A stretch of DNA of 19,982 bases from Deltaproteobacteria bacterium (GTDB taxonomy: Bacteria; Desulfobacterota; Desulfobacteria; Desulfobacterales; SG8-13), in the NCBI GenBank assembly GCA_024639205.1, contig JAHEIV010000004.1:1-19982 (forward strand), given 5' to 3'. A program made the position numbers and the translations under genes. Within the stretch, counting starts at the first letter, position 1, and every line of letters starts with the position of its first letter. The notes below the pieces were generated by a model. It was not told the origin of the DNA and searched no databases. It saw only the letters and a program-made list of their open reading frames with translations. Positions 5,537 through 14,547 of the stretch are shown in pieces.

Positions 5537-6685
5537 CTACTGCCGCTTGGTGTATTCCGCATAGGTCATGGCAGCCGTCCGATAGACGATGTGAGCCAGC
5601 TTTGAAAACGGCGTGTAGGCAAACAGGCTCCAGATCAACAACAGGTGCACGAAATAGACGGCATACGTCGGGCCGGCCAGCCCTGCCAGACGCAGTAACT
5701 GCGTCATCATGCCGGTCAGACCCAGGCCGAACACCAGCACAACCAGATACCAATCCCAGTAGCTGGAGCCTTGGTCTTTTTTGGCCACTCGGTTCTTCCA
5801 CAGCAGCAGCGAGCCGACAATCAGCGCAACGCCGGAGATGTTGCCGAGCCATTTTACCGGATTGAGCTGGCTGTAAGGCCCTTCGATATGCAGCACCCAC
5901 TCGGCAATAAAAAAGCAGTTGGTGACGATAAACAATCCGATGAAGCTGAACAGCACCAGCAAGTGAGCGATCGAGCGGCCTTTGTTCTCGCCGCACTCAT
6001 CGAATTTTTTGTGTTGGAATACGGTCAGCACCGTCGCCAGCAAGGCTTTTACGACCCCGACGACTTCGATCTTTTCCGCAGTGGTCTTGCCGGCGGCCAG
6101 CGCACTGGCATGGATGTCAGCGATGAACCGCTTCAAACCGAGGGCAAAAACGCCGATAGAAGCGAAGAACGTGGGAATCATGATGATGTCCACCAGGTAG
6201 TTGTTGATGAAGTGGCTCTGCCAGATTTCACCGCCGCGTGGTGCAAAATTCAGCCAGTCGATCCCGACCGATTTCAGGATCAGGCCCAGCCCGATGAATA
6301 TGATCGCCGGGATGGCCAGCAGCACGGGCAGCATCTTTGGATCGGCCACCATCTTGCTCACCACCTTGGGCGTAGCGTATTCCCGGACCGTATAGGCGCG
6401 CAGCGCACCCAGCACTTCGCCGGGCTTGGCGCCCCGCGGGCACTTGGTTGTGCAATCGCCGCAGTTGTGGCACAGCCAGATGTCGTAATCGGCCACAAGC
6501 TGATCCTTGAGACCCCAGGATGCTGCGATCATTTCCTTGCGCGGATACGGCTGGTTGTCCGGCGAAATCGGACAAACCACCGAACAGGTGGCGCACTGGT
6601 AACATTTCTTCAGGTCTCCACCCCCCAGCTTGCCCAGTTCGCGAATAAAACCAACATTCGGTTCAAGCGTCATTGTTTCCGCCAT
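5537..6685 (-). CDS. qmoC: QmoC, membrane cytochrome b/iron-sulfur subunit of the Qmo complex
   Basis: It is the membrane anchor that is thought to link the menaquinone pool to QmoAB and APS reductase, 382 aa. The N-terminal hydrophilic part has two [4Fe-4S] motifs: Cys28-x2-Cys31-x2-Cys34-x3-Cys38-Pro and Cys72-x2-Cys75-x2-Cys78-x3-Cys82-Pro, as in HdrC. From about residue 118 to the end roughly six hydrophobic segments form a NarI-like cytochrome b domain. These include LLAIPAIIFIGLGLIL, LLVLFSFIGLFIV and VYFVHLLLIWSLFAY, with histidines suited to bind heme b. AGGAGG stands 6 nt before the ATG. It is the last gene of the block, 67 bp after qmoB. Confidence 0.95.
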   Translation of the reverse strand: MAETMTLEPNVGFIRELGKLGGGDLKKCYQCATCSVVCPISPDNQPYPRKEMIAASWGLKDQLVADYDIWLCHNCGDCTTKCPRGAKPGEVLGALRAYTVREYATPKVVSKMVADPKMLPVLLAIPAIIFIGLGLILKSVGIDWLNFAPRGGEIWQSHFINNYLVDIIMIPTFFASIGVFALGLKRFIADIHASALAAGKTTAEKIEVVGVVKALLATVLTVFQHKKFDECGENKGRSIAHLLVLFSFIGLFIVTNCFFIAEWVLHIEGPYSQLNPVKWLGNISGVALIVGSLLLWKNRVAKKDQGSSYWDWYLVVLVFGLGLTGMMTQLLRLAGLAGPTYAVYFVHLLLIWSLFAYTPFSKLAHIVYRTAAMTYAEYTKRQ

Positions 6686-6752
6686 AATGTACCTCCTCTA
6701 TCGTGACCGGGCCGGTAGGCCGCCGGCTCCGATCCCATATCCGTAACCGATT

Positions 6753-9089
6753 TTAGAATCCCTTGAACGGGTTCGGTCCGAGAGCTTCGATCGAATCCAC
6801 GAATTCGTTTACGATCTGTGGAATCTTGTCATAGTCATCGATGGCCAGTTCGAACTGGGCAACGCGTTCGTTCTCCAGAGCCAGGCTGGCCAGGGCATCC
6901 CCGATTTTCTTAACGCGGATCTCTGCCAGTTCACTGCCTTTGATGAAATGACACTGATAATCGTCACCGTGCTTGCAGCCCAGCAGGAACACCCCGTCCA
7001 TTCCCTGGGACAGGGCGTCTTTGATCCAGATCACATTCATCGAGCCGAGGCAGCGGATCGGGATAAACCGAACGTCCGCCGAATAAGACAGGCGGTTGAG
7101 TCCGGCGATGTCGATGGCCGGATAGGCGTCGTTTTCACAGACCAGCCCCAGAATTCTATACGGGGGTTCCTCGTAGTCGTCTTCCGAAGGCACGCCGATC
7201 GCCTTGACCATCGATCCGATGCTGTCGATGCTGTAGTCGGAGAAGTTGATAATCCGCTCCGGGCAGCACCCCATGCAGGTCCCGCAGCGCCGGCAGCGAG
7301 CCGCGTTCGGCTTGGGGGTTCCCTTTTCATCGTCGTCGATGGCCCCGAACGGGCACTCCTGGGTGCAGCGCTTGCACTGGGTGCAGCGCTGCATAAAAAA
7401 ATCCGGAAAGGTCATATCACCGGAACGCGGGTGAACGGACACCCCCCGGTTGACCGATTCGAGACACTGAATGGCTTTCAGGGCCGCGCCGGCGGCGTCC
7501 TCGATCGATTCCTCCGTTGTCATGCTCCGGCGGATGCCGCCGGCGGCATAAATTCCCGTTCGCTGGGTTTCATAGGGAAAACAGATGTAGTTGGAATCTA
7601 CATAGTCTTCGAACAGCTCGATATCCCGGAAAGCCGGTCCCTGGCGATAGGCCATGTTCACCACCGGATCGTCCTTGGTGGCCGGCTCCATTCCGGCGGC
7701 CAGCACCACCAGATCGGCATTTACCTGAACGTCCCTGCCCAACAGGGTGTCCTGGGCCTTCACGATCAGTCCGTCCCCGTTCGGCGAAACTTCGGTCACG
7801 GTACCCTTGGTCATAAAGATCCCCTCATCCTGCTGGATGCTCTTGTAAAAATTCTCGGCCAGTCCGACCGTTCGCATGTGCTGGTAGAAAATAAACGCCT
7901 TGCCGTCGGCCGGAAAATCCTCGCGAACGTACTTGGCCTGCTTGAGCGCCACCAGGCTGGTCACTGCGCCGGTATATTCAAAGTCGTTGTCGTCTTCTTT
8001 ATCCGGGCTCTGGATGAATACCACCGACCGGGCCTGCTTGCCGTCAGACGGTCTTTTGATGGATCCCTGCTTGGCGATTTTCTCAAATTCGGCGTTGGTC
8101 ACCACATCCGGCAAATCGATGCCCAGGTGTGCGTATTGGTCGCCTTTGGGCTTTGCCGGGCTCCATCCGGCGGCCAGTATGACGGCCCCGAACGGTTCGC
8201 CGTTCGGATCCACCGTCAGGATGTCGACTTTGCCTTTGTTGTATTCCATGAATTTTTCATGGAGCTGTTCCGCATTGAGTTCCTTGCCGTTTTCATCGAC
8301 GGTCATTTCTTCCGGCAGCGGATACGGAACATCGAATTCGATTTTCTCACCGGGTTTTTTCAGGGTAACGGTGAAATTGCCCGGTTCTCCGGCCATCCGG
8401 GCCACCACCGTTTCGGTTTTCACGGTGATCTTCGGGTGATCTTGGACCGCCTTGATTTTGTCGTCGATAACCGGTGCGCTTAATTCCTCGTAAGGCGTTC
8501 CCAGCGGCAGCTGTTTGCGCCAGGTTTTCGCATGGCCACCCAATTCGGCGGTTTTTTCAACAACGGTCACCTCATAGCCGGTATTGGCCGCATCCAGTGC
8601 TGCCGACAATCCGGTGATTCCACCGCCGATCACCAGGATCTTGCGGTTGAAGCTTTCTACCTGATAGGCTTCCGGCGGCTCGATCTTTTTCACCCGGGCC
8701 ATGCCCATCTTCAGATAGTCGTCCGCCAGCATCTGAACCCGGTCGAAGTGGATACCGTCATCTTTCTGGTCCTCTTCGAGTCTCGGAAATTCGCTGCGGG
8801 GATGAGACCAGACCACCTGCTCTCTGATGTTGACACGATCCACCTGGCAGCCCTCAAAACGGAAGATGTCGAAATTCACTCTGCGGCTGCAGGCCGCGAT
8901 CACCAGCGTATTGATGCCGTTGGTCTCGATGTCGGATTTCAGCAGCTCGACACCTTCCTTGCCGCAAAACATCGGGTGGTTTTGAACCGGAAATCCTTCC
9001 TCCTTGGCGACATCTCCCAGCGCATCAATGTCGAGGGAATCTCCGATCCCGCATCCCGTGCAGATGTAAACACCATATTTCTTATCCAT
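6753..9089 (-). CDS. qmoB: QmoB, HdrA-like flavoprotein fused to an MvhD-like domain
   Basis: Soluble flavin/Fe-S subunit of the quinone-interacting membrane-bound oxidoreductase, 778 aa. Conserved N-terminal cysteines (Cys10, Cys13, Cys42) resemble HdrA. The FAD-binding fold IGGGITGLSAALDAA starts near residue 154. Two [4Fe-4S] motifs are at Cys569-x2-Cys572-x2-Cys575-x3-Cys579-Pro and Cys599-x2-Cys602-x2-Cys605-x3-Cys609-Pro. The C-terminal ~130 residues are MvhD-like, with RCLGSMNVIWIKDALSQG and LLGCKHGDDYQCHF. This is the usual full-length architecture, with no split or frameshift. Its ribosome binding site (AGGAGG, 6 nt spacing) overlaps the qmoA stop codon, so the two are translationally close. 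Confidence 0.95.
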   Translation of the reverse strand: MDKKYGVYICTGCGIGDSLDIDALGDVAKEEGFPVQNHPMFCGKEGVELLKSDIETNGINTLVIAACSRRVNFDIFRFEGCQVDRVNIREQVVWSHPRSEFPRLEEDQKDDGIHFDRVQMLADDYLKMGMARVKKIEPPEAYQVESFNRKILVIGGGITGLSAALDAANTGYEVTVVEKTAELGGHAKTWRKQLPLGTPYEELSAPVIDDKIKAVQDHPKITVKTETVVARMAGEPGNFTVTLKKPGEKIEFDVPYPLPEEMTVDENGKELNAEQLHEKFMEYNKGKVDILTVDPNGEPFGAVILAAGWSPAKPKGDQYAHLGIDLPDVVTNAEFEKIAKQGSIKRPSDGKQARSVVFIQSPDKEDDNDFEYTGAVTSLVALKQAKYVREDFPADGKAFIFYQHMRTVGLAENFYKSIQQDEGIFMTKGTVTEVSPNGDGLIVKAQDTLLGRDVQVNADLVVLAAGMEPATKDDPVVNMAYRQGPAFRDIELFEDYVDSNYICFPYETQRTGIYAAGGIRRSMTTEESIEDAAGAALKAIQCLESVNRGVSVHPRSGDMTFPDFFMQRCTQCKRCTQECPFGAIDDDEKGTPKPNAARCRRCGTCMGCCPERIINFSDYSIDSIGSMVKAIGVPSEDDYEEPPYRILGLVCENDAYPAIDIAGLNRLSYSADVRFIPIRCLGSMNVIWIKDALSQGMDGVFLLGCKHGDDYQCHFIKGSELAEIRVKKIGDALASLALENERVAQFELAIDDYDKIPQIVNEFVDSIEALGPNPFKGF

Positions 9090-9099
9090 TAGATTCCTC

Positions 9100-10374
9100 C
9101 TACTTGCTCGCCAGGGTTTGAATGGCCTTCAGGGCCATGCCGGTTGCATTCTGGTTGGAACTCACCACGTCCAGTGGTTTGTTGGCGCATCCCACGGCGA
9201 ACATGCCGCCTTGATCGAAATCGTTTATGACAAAACCATCTTCCGTAACCTTCAAATCCGCGGGCAGCTTGGCATCGGCAGCAGTCGGCTGCATCCCGGT
9301 GGCCAGCACCACCATTTCAACGGTTTGATGAACCTTTTCTCCAGTCACGGCATTTTCGGCCGTTACGGTGATGTTGCCGGAACCGGCATCACTGACCTCG
9401 GCGACCTTGCCCTTGATGAAAAAGATGTTTTCGTCTTCCTTTATCTTCTTGTAGAACTTTTCGTATCGCAAGCCGGGTGCCCGCATGTCGATGTAAAAAA
9501 TGTAAATCTTGGCATCCGGATAGCGCTCCCGGACATAAGTGGCCTGCTTCAACGACGCCATGCAGCAAATGTAAGAACAGTAGGGCAGATGGTTTTCATC
9601 CCGCGAACCGGCACACTGCACAAAAGCGACACTATCCGGACCCTTGTTGTCGGACGGCCGCAGGATCTGACCTTTGGTCGGACCGTTAGGGGCCGCCATG
9701 CGTTCCATCATCATGTTGGTGATGATGTTCGGATAGGTCCCGAATCCAAGGTTGTCGATCTTTTTGGCATCATAGGGTTCCCAGCCGGTAGCCCAGACAA
9801 CGGCGCCAACTTGCAGTTCGAGCGTTTTGGCCTCCATCTCAAAATCCACCGCGTCGTACTTGCAGGCCTGTTTGACCCGCTGGGCATCTTCCGGTGAATC
9901 TTTTACAGACGAGTGGATGATAAAACGCGCCGGATAGGCCAACTCGTAAGGCAGGTGAGCGCCCTTGATCTTTTTCATGCCGAAATCAAAAAAGCTTTCG
10001 ATTTCAGTCTGGCAGGCTTCGGTGCAGTCTCCGCAGCAAGTGCAGTTTTCGTTGACATACCGAGGATTGAGTCTGACGGTAACGGTGTATGCGCCCGGGC
10101 CGCCATCGACTTTCTCGACATCGGCCAGCGTCAACACCTTTACCCGCGGGTTGTCCTTGATCCTGCGAAAATTGATTTCCAGACCGCAGGTGGGGGGACA
10201 AAGCTTGGGGAAGTACTGGTTGAGCTGCGCAACCCTGCCGCCCAGGTACGGGTTCTTTTCCACCAGGAACACCTCGTAGCCCACTTCAGCGGCTTCAAGG
10301 GCCGTGGTCAACCCGCTGATCCCTCCGCCAACAACCATAATGCTGCCACTAGCAAGGGCTGTGTTTTCTGTCAT
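9100..10374 (-). CDS. qmoA: QmoA, HdrA-like flavoprotein
   Basis: First subunit of the Qmo complex, 424 aa, cytoplasmic. The Rossmann FAD motif VVGGGISGLTTALEAAE is at 14-30 and the HdrA-like NPYLGGRVAQLNQYFPK follows. A single [4Fe-4S] motif is Cys111-x2-Cys114-x2-Cys117-x3-Cys121. The later segment FVQCAGSRDENHLPYCSYIC is another HdrA-family hallmark. GGAGG lies before the ATG. It begins about 44 bp from the palindromic repeat element that separates it from aprA. Known work on Desulfovibrio makes Qmo essential for sulfate but not sulfite respiration. The assignment here rests on sequence and on the aprBA-qmoABC order. Confidence 0.95.
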   Translation of the reverse strand: MTENTALASGSIMVVGGGISGLTTALEAAEVGYEVFLVEKNPYLGGRVAQLNQYFPKLCPPTCGLEINFRRIKDNPRVKVLTLADVEKVDGGPGAYTVTVRLNPRYVNENCTCCGDCTEACQTEIESFFDFGMKKIKGAHLPYELAYPARFIIHSSVKDSPEDAQRVKQACKYDAVDFEMEAKTLELQVGAVVWATGWEPYDAKKIDNLGFGTYPNIITNMMMERMAAPNGPTKGQILRPSDNKGPDSVAFVQCAGSRDENHLPYCSYICCMASLKQATYVRERYPDAKIYIFYIDMRAPGLRYEKFYKKIKEDENIFFIKGKVAEVSDAGSGNITVTAENAVTGEKVHQTVEMVVLATGMQPTAADAKLPADLKVTEDGFVINDFDQGGMFAVGCANKPLDVVSSNQNATGMALKAIQTLASK

Positions 10375-10417
10375 GCGATTCCTCCGTGCGATAATTTGTT
10401 AATCCAGATTTCTCGGC

Positions 10418-10536
10418 CTTCAGGCGATACCCTTGAGGTCGAAATCCGAAACTCGAAACTCGAAAACCGGCGAGCAACGGCCGGATCCTGTTTCCAGTTC
10501 CCAGTTTCTGGTTTCTACCAGGGATACCGCCTGAAG
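10418..10536. repeat. Palindromic intergenic element with heptad repeats between aprA and qmoA
   Basis: The ends form an imperfect inverted repeat: CTTCAGGCGATACCC (10418-10432) against GGGATACCGCCTGAAG (10521-10536). Inside are four 7-bp tandem units, CGAAATC CGAAACT CGAAACT CGAAAAC (10440-10467). A second tract, CCAGTTC CCAGTTT CTGGTTT (10494-10514), is partly complementary to them. It encodes no supportable protein. The architecture suggests a dispersed REP/MITE-like element or a large RNA hairpin rather than a protein-coding or CRISPR feature. Confidence 0.6.
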
Positions 10537-10541
10537 TTAAT

Positions 10542-10579
10542 AAAAACCTCCAGGCGTCGGCCGACGCCTGGAGGTTCGT
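10542..10579 (-). terminator. Perfect hairpin terminator after aprA, inside the apr-qmo block
   Basis: CCTCCAGGCGTCGG (10547-10560) is immediately followed by its exact complement (10561-10574). Counting the flanking AA/TT, the stem is about 16 bp before allowing for a small loop. On the minus strand it is followed by five T. It lies about 32 bp after the aprA stop, so aprBA and qmoABC are probably only partly co-transcribed. Confidence 0.8.
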
Positions 10580-10611
10580 TTTTGTTACACTAACTCATCG
10601 GTTCGCTCCGA

Positions 10612-12591
10612 TCAGTCCGGAATGATCTTGGTGTAATCTTTCTTGAAGATATCCCATTTTTGTTCATTCGGATCGAACTTGGAGTTGACGAAGCAGAACC
10701 AGTTTGCGTCATCCTGACCCGGGTAGTCGGCCTGGTAGTAAAAGCCGGGGTACCGGGTTTCCTTACGGTACTGGATGTGCCGCAGATGGGATTCCACCGT
10801 CCAGATGCGGTGCAGAATTTCCCAGGCCCGCATCAGTTCGTGCAGGTCGCCGGCCGCCAGCTTCTCGCAGTCTTCGCGCATGGTTTGCAACAGCTCCATG
10901 ACGATTTCCAGGTTCTTGCTGCTGGTCTGATAGAAGGTGGCCGTTCCGGCACCGTACTCGTGGGTGGCTTTCATCAACCGGTACATCATGCCTTCGGGCT
11001 TGAGGTAATTCGGGTTGACATCCGAAGAGGTGCTATAAGCGACGTGTTCCAGATACGTACGCACGAACTTGTAGACATAGTCGACTACATCGCTGCCACT
11101 CATGGTCGGCTCGGGTTTGTAGTCGGCGTTGTCTTTGGCGTATCGGACCATCTGTTTGGCGCACATGCGACCTTCGGCATGCGATCCGGAAGAAAACTTG
11201 TGCCCGGAGCAGCCGACACCATCACCGGCGGTAAACAGGCCGTTGACCGAGGTCATGCGGTTGTAAACCTTGCCATTTTCAGCCTTGATCTTGTAAGAAT
11301 CCGGCACCCAGTCGTAATCCGGTCCGGATACCCAGAAACCGCAGCAACCCGAGTGAGAACCGAGCAGATACGGCTCGGTCGGCATAACCTCGGAGTTCTT
11401 CTTTTCCGGCTCGGTGTTGGTGGCGCACCAGAGATTGGCCTGACCGCAGGTCATGTCCAGAAAGTCTTCCCAGGCCTCGGACTCGAGGTGCTTGAGCTCT
11501 CTTTTGTCCATGGTCTTACCGAGTTCGGCCAGTGCGCTCACGGTGTCCATGATGATCGGCCCGCGGCCTTCCTTCATTTCAAAGAGCATCAGGTGGTTCC
11601 GCAGACAGGTCGGCGTGATGGCTGCGGTTCCGTACGGAGCGAATCTTTCCAGCTCTTGCTTGGCGGCATCGCTGCCGGCAAACGCTTCTCCAAGGCCGTT
11701 GAGGGTCTTGGCCTTGAACAGCAGGAACCAGGCGCCCACCGGGCCGTAACCGTCTTTGAAGCGAGCCGGGGTGAACCGGTTTTCCATCATGGAGAGCTCA
11801 GCACCGATCCGCATGCCGAGATAATAGGTGGAACCGGAGTTCCAAACCGGATACCAGGCACGGCCCTTGCCTTCTCCAACCGAACGCGGCTGATAGATGT
11901 TGACCGCGCCGCCGCAGGCGATCACGGCGGTTTTGCATTTGATCAGATAGACCTTGTTCTCCCGTACGGAAAAGCCCATTGCACCGGCGATCTGATTCGG
12001 CTTGTTTTTGTCCAGCAGCAGTTCGACGATAAACACCCGCTCCAGGACATTGTCTTCGCCGATAGCTTTCTTGGCGGCCTCGGCCACCACCCGCTTGTAG
12101 GACTCACCGTTGATCATGATCTGCCATTTACCGGTACGCACCGGCTCGGCCCCGGACTTCAGCGTCCCCATGGTCTGGCCTTTTTTGCCGTCCAGGTTTT
12201 TACCTTCGGCGCTCTTTTTCCAGATCGGCAGGCCCCATTCTTCGAACAGATGGACGGAGTCGTCCACGTGGCAGCCCAGATCAAAAATCAGGTCTTCGCG
12301 CACAATGCCCATCAGGTCGTTGCGAACCATGCGGACATAGTCGTCGGAAGAGTTCTTGCCAATGTAAGTATTGATGGCGGAAAGACCCTGTGCGACTGCA
12401 CCGCTTCTTTCCATAGCCGCTTTGTCCACCAGCAGGACCGATTGATCCGGCTGCAGCCATTTCTTTACCTCGAATGCAGCTCCGCAAGCCGCCATACCAC
12501 CGCCAACGATCAGAACGTCGACTTCCATTTCTTCGAGTTCCGGATCCTTTACGGCTTTAAGTTCACCTTTGGGTTTATTCGGTAATGCCAT
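10612..12591 (-). CDS. aprA: Adenylylsulfate (APS) reductase, alpha subunit
   Basis: Catalytic FAD subunit that reduces APS to sulfite and AMP, 659 aa, the usual length. The FAD fold VDVLIVGGGMAACGAAFEV is at 24-42. Family hallmarks include AVAQGLSAINTYIG, TCLRNHLMLFEMKEGRGPI, TEPYLLGSHSGCCGFWVSGP and NGLFTAGDGVGCSGHKFSSG. The GSHSGCCGFW segment probably carries an active-site histidine. The C-terminus (YYQADYPGQDDANWFCFVN) is also typical of Desulfobacterota enzymes. AGGAGG stands 7 nt before the ATG. It follows aprB by 67 bp in one operon. No recoding or truncation is seen. Confidence 0.97.
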   Translation of the reverse strand: MALPNKPKGELKAVKDPELEEMEVDVLIVGGGMAACGAAFEVKKWLQPDQSVLLVDKAAMERSGAVAQGLSAINTYIGKNSSDDYVRMVRNDLMGIVREDLIFDLGCHVDDSVHLFEEWGLPIWKKSAEGKNLDGKKGQTMGTLKSGAEPVRTGKWQIMINGESYKRVVAEAAKKAIGEDNVLERVFIVELLLDKNKPNQIAGAMGFSVRENKVYLIKCKTAVIACGGAVNIYQPRSVGEGKGRAWYPVWNSGSTYYLGMRIGAELSMMENRFTPARFKDGYGPVGAWFLLFKAKTLNGLGEAFAGSDAAKQELERFAPYGTAAITPTCLRNHLMLFEMKEGRGPIIMDTVSALAELGKTMDKRELKHLESEAWEDFLDMTCGQANLWCATNTEPEKKNSEVMPTEPYLLGSHSGCCGFWVSGPDYDWVPDSYKIKAENGKVYNRMTSVNGLFTAGDGVGCSGHKFSSGSHAEGRMCAKQMVRYAKDNADYKPEPTMSGSDVVDYVYKFVRTYLEHVAYSTSSDVNPNYLKPEGMMYRLMKATHEYGAGTATFYQTSSKNLEIVMELLQTMREDCEKLAAGDLHELMRAWEILHRIWTVESHLRHIQYRKETRYPGFYYQADYPGQDDANWFCFVNSKFDPNEQKWDIFKKDYTKIIPD

Positions 12592-12658
12592 ATTCCATCC
12601 TCCTTACGATAGTTTTCACAGTTGATCTTTCATTGGACAGTAAACATCCCGGCGCTAG

Positions 12659-13096
12659 TTATACCGTCGCCTGGGGAGTGGGCATCTGATAGCCATCGGC
12701 TTCCTCGGTTGACAGCAGCTGGCTCTCGAGATCCTGTCCCTTCAGCTCCGGATAGTCGTTTGCAGCGCCTTCAGGAGTTGTCCGGATGGGGAACTTAAAG
12801 CGTTTGATGACGCCGTTGCGGAATTTGCAGGTCCACATCACATCTTCGGTACCCAGCATCGGCATAATGCTGCTTCCCAGCGGAACGAAGTCAGCGTACC
12901 CGCGCACTTCGATGGCTTGCGTGGGACAAATTTTGACACATGAAAAACATTCCCAGCACTGATCCGGCTCCTGGTTGTATGCCTTCATGGCGTCAGGATC
13001 CAGCACCATCAGATCGTTGGGGCAAATGTACATGCATGCAGTCTTATCGCCGCCCTTGCAGCCGTCACATTTTTCATCGATTACAAAGCTTGGCAT
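12659..13096 (-). CDS. aprB: Adenylylsulfate (APS) reductase, beta subunit (two [4Fe-4S] ferredoxin)
   Basis: Electron-transfer subunit that passes electrons to the FAD of AprA, 145 aa. Cys10, Cys13, Cys21 and Cys25-Pro belong to one [4Fe-4S] cluster motif (CDGCKGGDKTACMYICP). Cys47-x2-Cys50-x2-Cys53-x3-Cys57-Pro is the other (CWECFSCVKICP). The remaining C-terminal ~80 residues form the tail that wraps around AprA in known structures. TAGGAGG lies 9 nt before the ATG. First gene of the apr-qmo block. Confidence 0.97.
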   Translation of the reverse strand: MPSFVIDEKCDGCKGGDKTACMYICPNDLMVLDPDAMKAYNQEPDQCWECFSCVKICPTQAIEVRGYADFVPLGSSIMPMLGTEDVMWTCKFRNGVIKRFKFPIRTTPEGAANDYPELKGQDLESQLLSTEEADGYQMPTPQATV

Positions 13097-13672
13097 CTAG
13101 CGTACCTCCTAATTTAAGTGTTCAATCGATTTCCGACTCTACAAATCTTTAACATCCTGAAATCTGTGATCTGCGTCCGCCACACCTCCCTTCTCTTATT
13201 GGCCTGTCAGTATTTCGGCACAATCAGATAATATTTTCTCGTCGATCTCAACTCTCGCGGAATCGACTCGGGCAAACCGTTTCGGCTTCCACACGCCGAG
13301 GAGCAAGCCTGAAATGTTTAGTAAAATCAGTTAGATAACTTCCATCGCAAGGTAGAACTTTTATCATTCAACATTTGCCTTGTCAAGAACTTTTGCGGGC
13401 ACAAATACCAAAATAGTCAAACGGTTCCGGTCAATTCCGATGTGTAACAAGATGTGGTCAAATCTTCGAAAACGCCCACTACATGTTGTACTATCTTTCG
13501 CTGTCGATTTTAAACGGATCCCGCTCCAATCGACGGCTGCACGCCCTGCAGAAATCGGTTGTTTTTCCCAGGTTGCGAAAAGGAACCCTTTGTGCGTTGA
13601 ATCTTGACCACCAAACCGCTATGGTGGGCCATCACCGTCGAATTCCACCGTCTTTTTCTGAGAAATGAGGCC
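13097..13672. other. Non-coding apr leader and divergent intergenic region
   Basis: No supportable gene lies in these 576 bp. The left ~255 bp are the apr leader, given the promoter at 13358-13386. On the minus strand the leader holds short complementary segments such as CGGC/GCCG and CTCGG/CCGAG around 13240-13300, and an AAGGGAGG tract near 13185. A 14-codon GTG frame after that tract has almost no spacing to it and is not claimed as a gene. The right part (13390-13672) is upstream of the plus-strand YkgJ-like gene. A weak TTGTAC-17-TTTAAA pair starts at 13486. Confidence 0.5.
13358..13386 (-). promoter_or_regulatory. Promoter candidate for aprBA(-qmoABC)
   Basis: On the minus strand a consensus TTGACA (13386-13381), a 17-bp spacer and TAAAAG (13363-13358) are present. 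The leader to aprB would be about 255 nt. Confidence 0.6.
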
Positions 13673-14434
13673 ATGCAGCAACGACAGCCGCATCCATCCA
13701 GAGACGGGCTGATACCGGTTTCGGAGAAAGAGAGCTTTGCGTTTGATTGCAGCCGCGCGGTTTCGTGTTTCAATGCCTGCTGCCGAAATCTGAACCAGTT
13801 TCTGACCCCCTACGACATCCTGCAGCTGAAAAACCACCTGGGAATCGGCTCCGGGGAATTCCTGGAAATCTATACCTCCCGGCACATCGGACCGGAAACC
13901 GGCCTTCCGGTCATCACCCTTCAGCCCAAACCCGGAGCCGAAAGGGAGTGTCCCTTTGTTACCACTTCCGGCTGCGCAGTCTACCCGAATCGGCCGTCCT
14001 CCTGTCGTATTTATCCGCTCGCGCGGGTGGTTTCCCGCTGCCGGCGGACCGGCCGGTTTGCAGAACACTTTGCCCTGATTCGGGAACCCCACTGCCTCGG
14101 GTTTCAGCAAAACACCCGCCAAACCGCGCGGCAGTGGCTCCAAAGCCAGCAACTGCATGTCTACCTGGAGCAAAACGACCGGTTCCTGGAAATTATCGGG
14201 CTAAAAAATCGACTGGCTCCGGGTCCGCTGGATCTTCGCAGCCGGCACCTTTTTCATCTTGCGCTCTACGACATCGACGCCTTCCGTGACCACATCCTTT
14301 GTAAGGGGCTGCTGGCGGATCGGCCCCTTTCGGCCGAAATCATCAAACGCCTGGAAGCCGATGAGATGGCGTTGTTCGCATTCGGCCACCGATTCGTGGC
14401 GCAGCAGGTTTTCGGAAAGGATCGGGGTCCCTGA
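13673..14434 (+). CDS. YkgJ-family Cys-cluster (Zn/Fe-binding candidate) protein, 253 aa
   Basis: It belongs to the YkgJ/CxxCxxCC family of proteins annotated as putative zinc- or iron-chelating. Their biochemical role is unknown. Cys26-x5-Cys32-x3-Cys36-Cys37 (CSRAVSCFNACC) is followed by CPF...GCAVYPNRPSSCRIYP with Cys93, Cys101 and Cys111, the expected pattern. The C-terminal half is predicted helical and has no recognisable catalytic domain. The ATG at 13673 is chosen as the first methionine near the conserved part. The short ATGAGG before it is a poor ribosome binding site, and a TTG at 13604 in the same frame is an alternative. It is convergent with a clear paralog at 14548-15330. Confidence 0.8.
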   Translation: MQQRQPHPSRDGLIPVSEKESFAFDCSRAVSCFNACCRNLNQFLTPYDILQLKNHLGIGSGEFLEIYTSRHIGPETGLPVITLQPKPGAERECPFVTTSGCAVYPNRPSSCRIYPLARVVSRCRRTGRFAEHFALIREPHCLGFQQNTRQTARQWLQSQQLHVYLEQNDRFLEIIGLKNRLAPGPLDLRSRHLFHLALYDIDAFRDHILCKGLLADRPLSAEIIKRLEADEMALFAFGHRFVAQQVFGKDRGP

Positions 14435-14547
14435 GATCGTCCCAATGGATCGGGTGTATCGACCGGCACCGCCGTTCGAAATACCGGATATCCGCAAAGA
14501 CCCGGCTTTGGATAGGCCCGAATATAGGCAGCCGGCCGGATAGCGGA

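Noticed and set aside
10440..10514. Heptad repeats as a CRISPR array
   Set aside because: Units are only 7 bp and directly tandem, without spacers. They lie within an inverted-repeat element.
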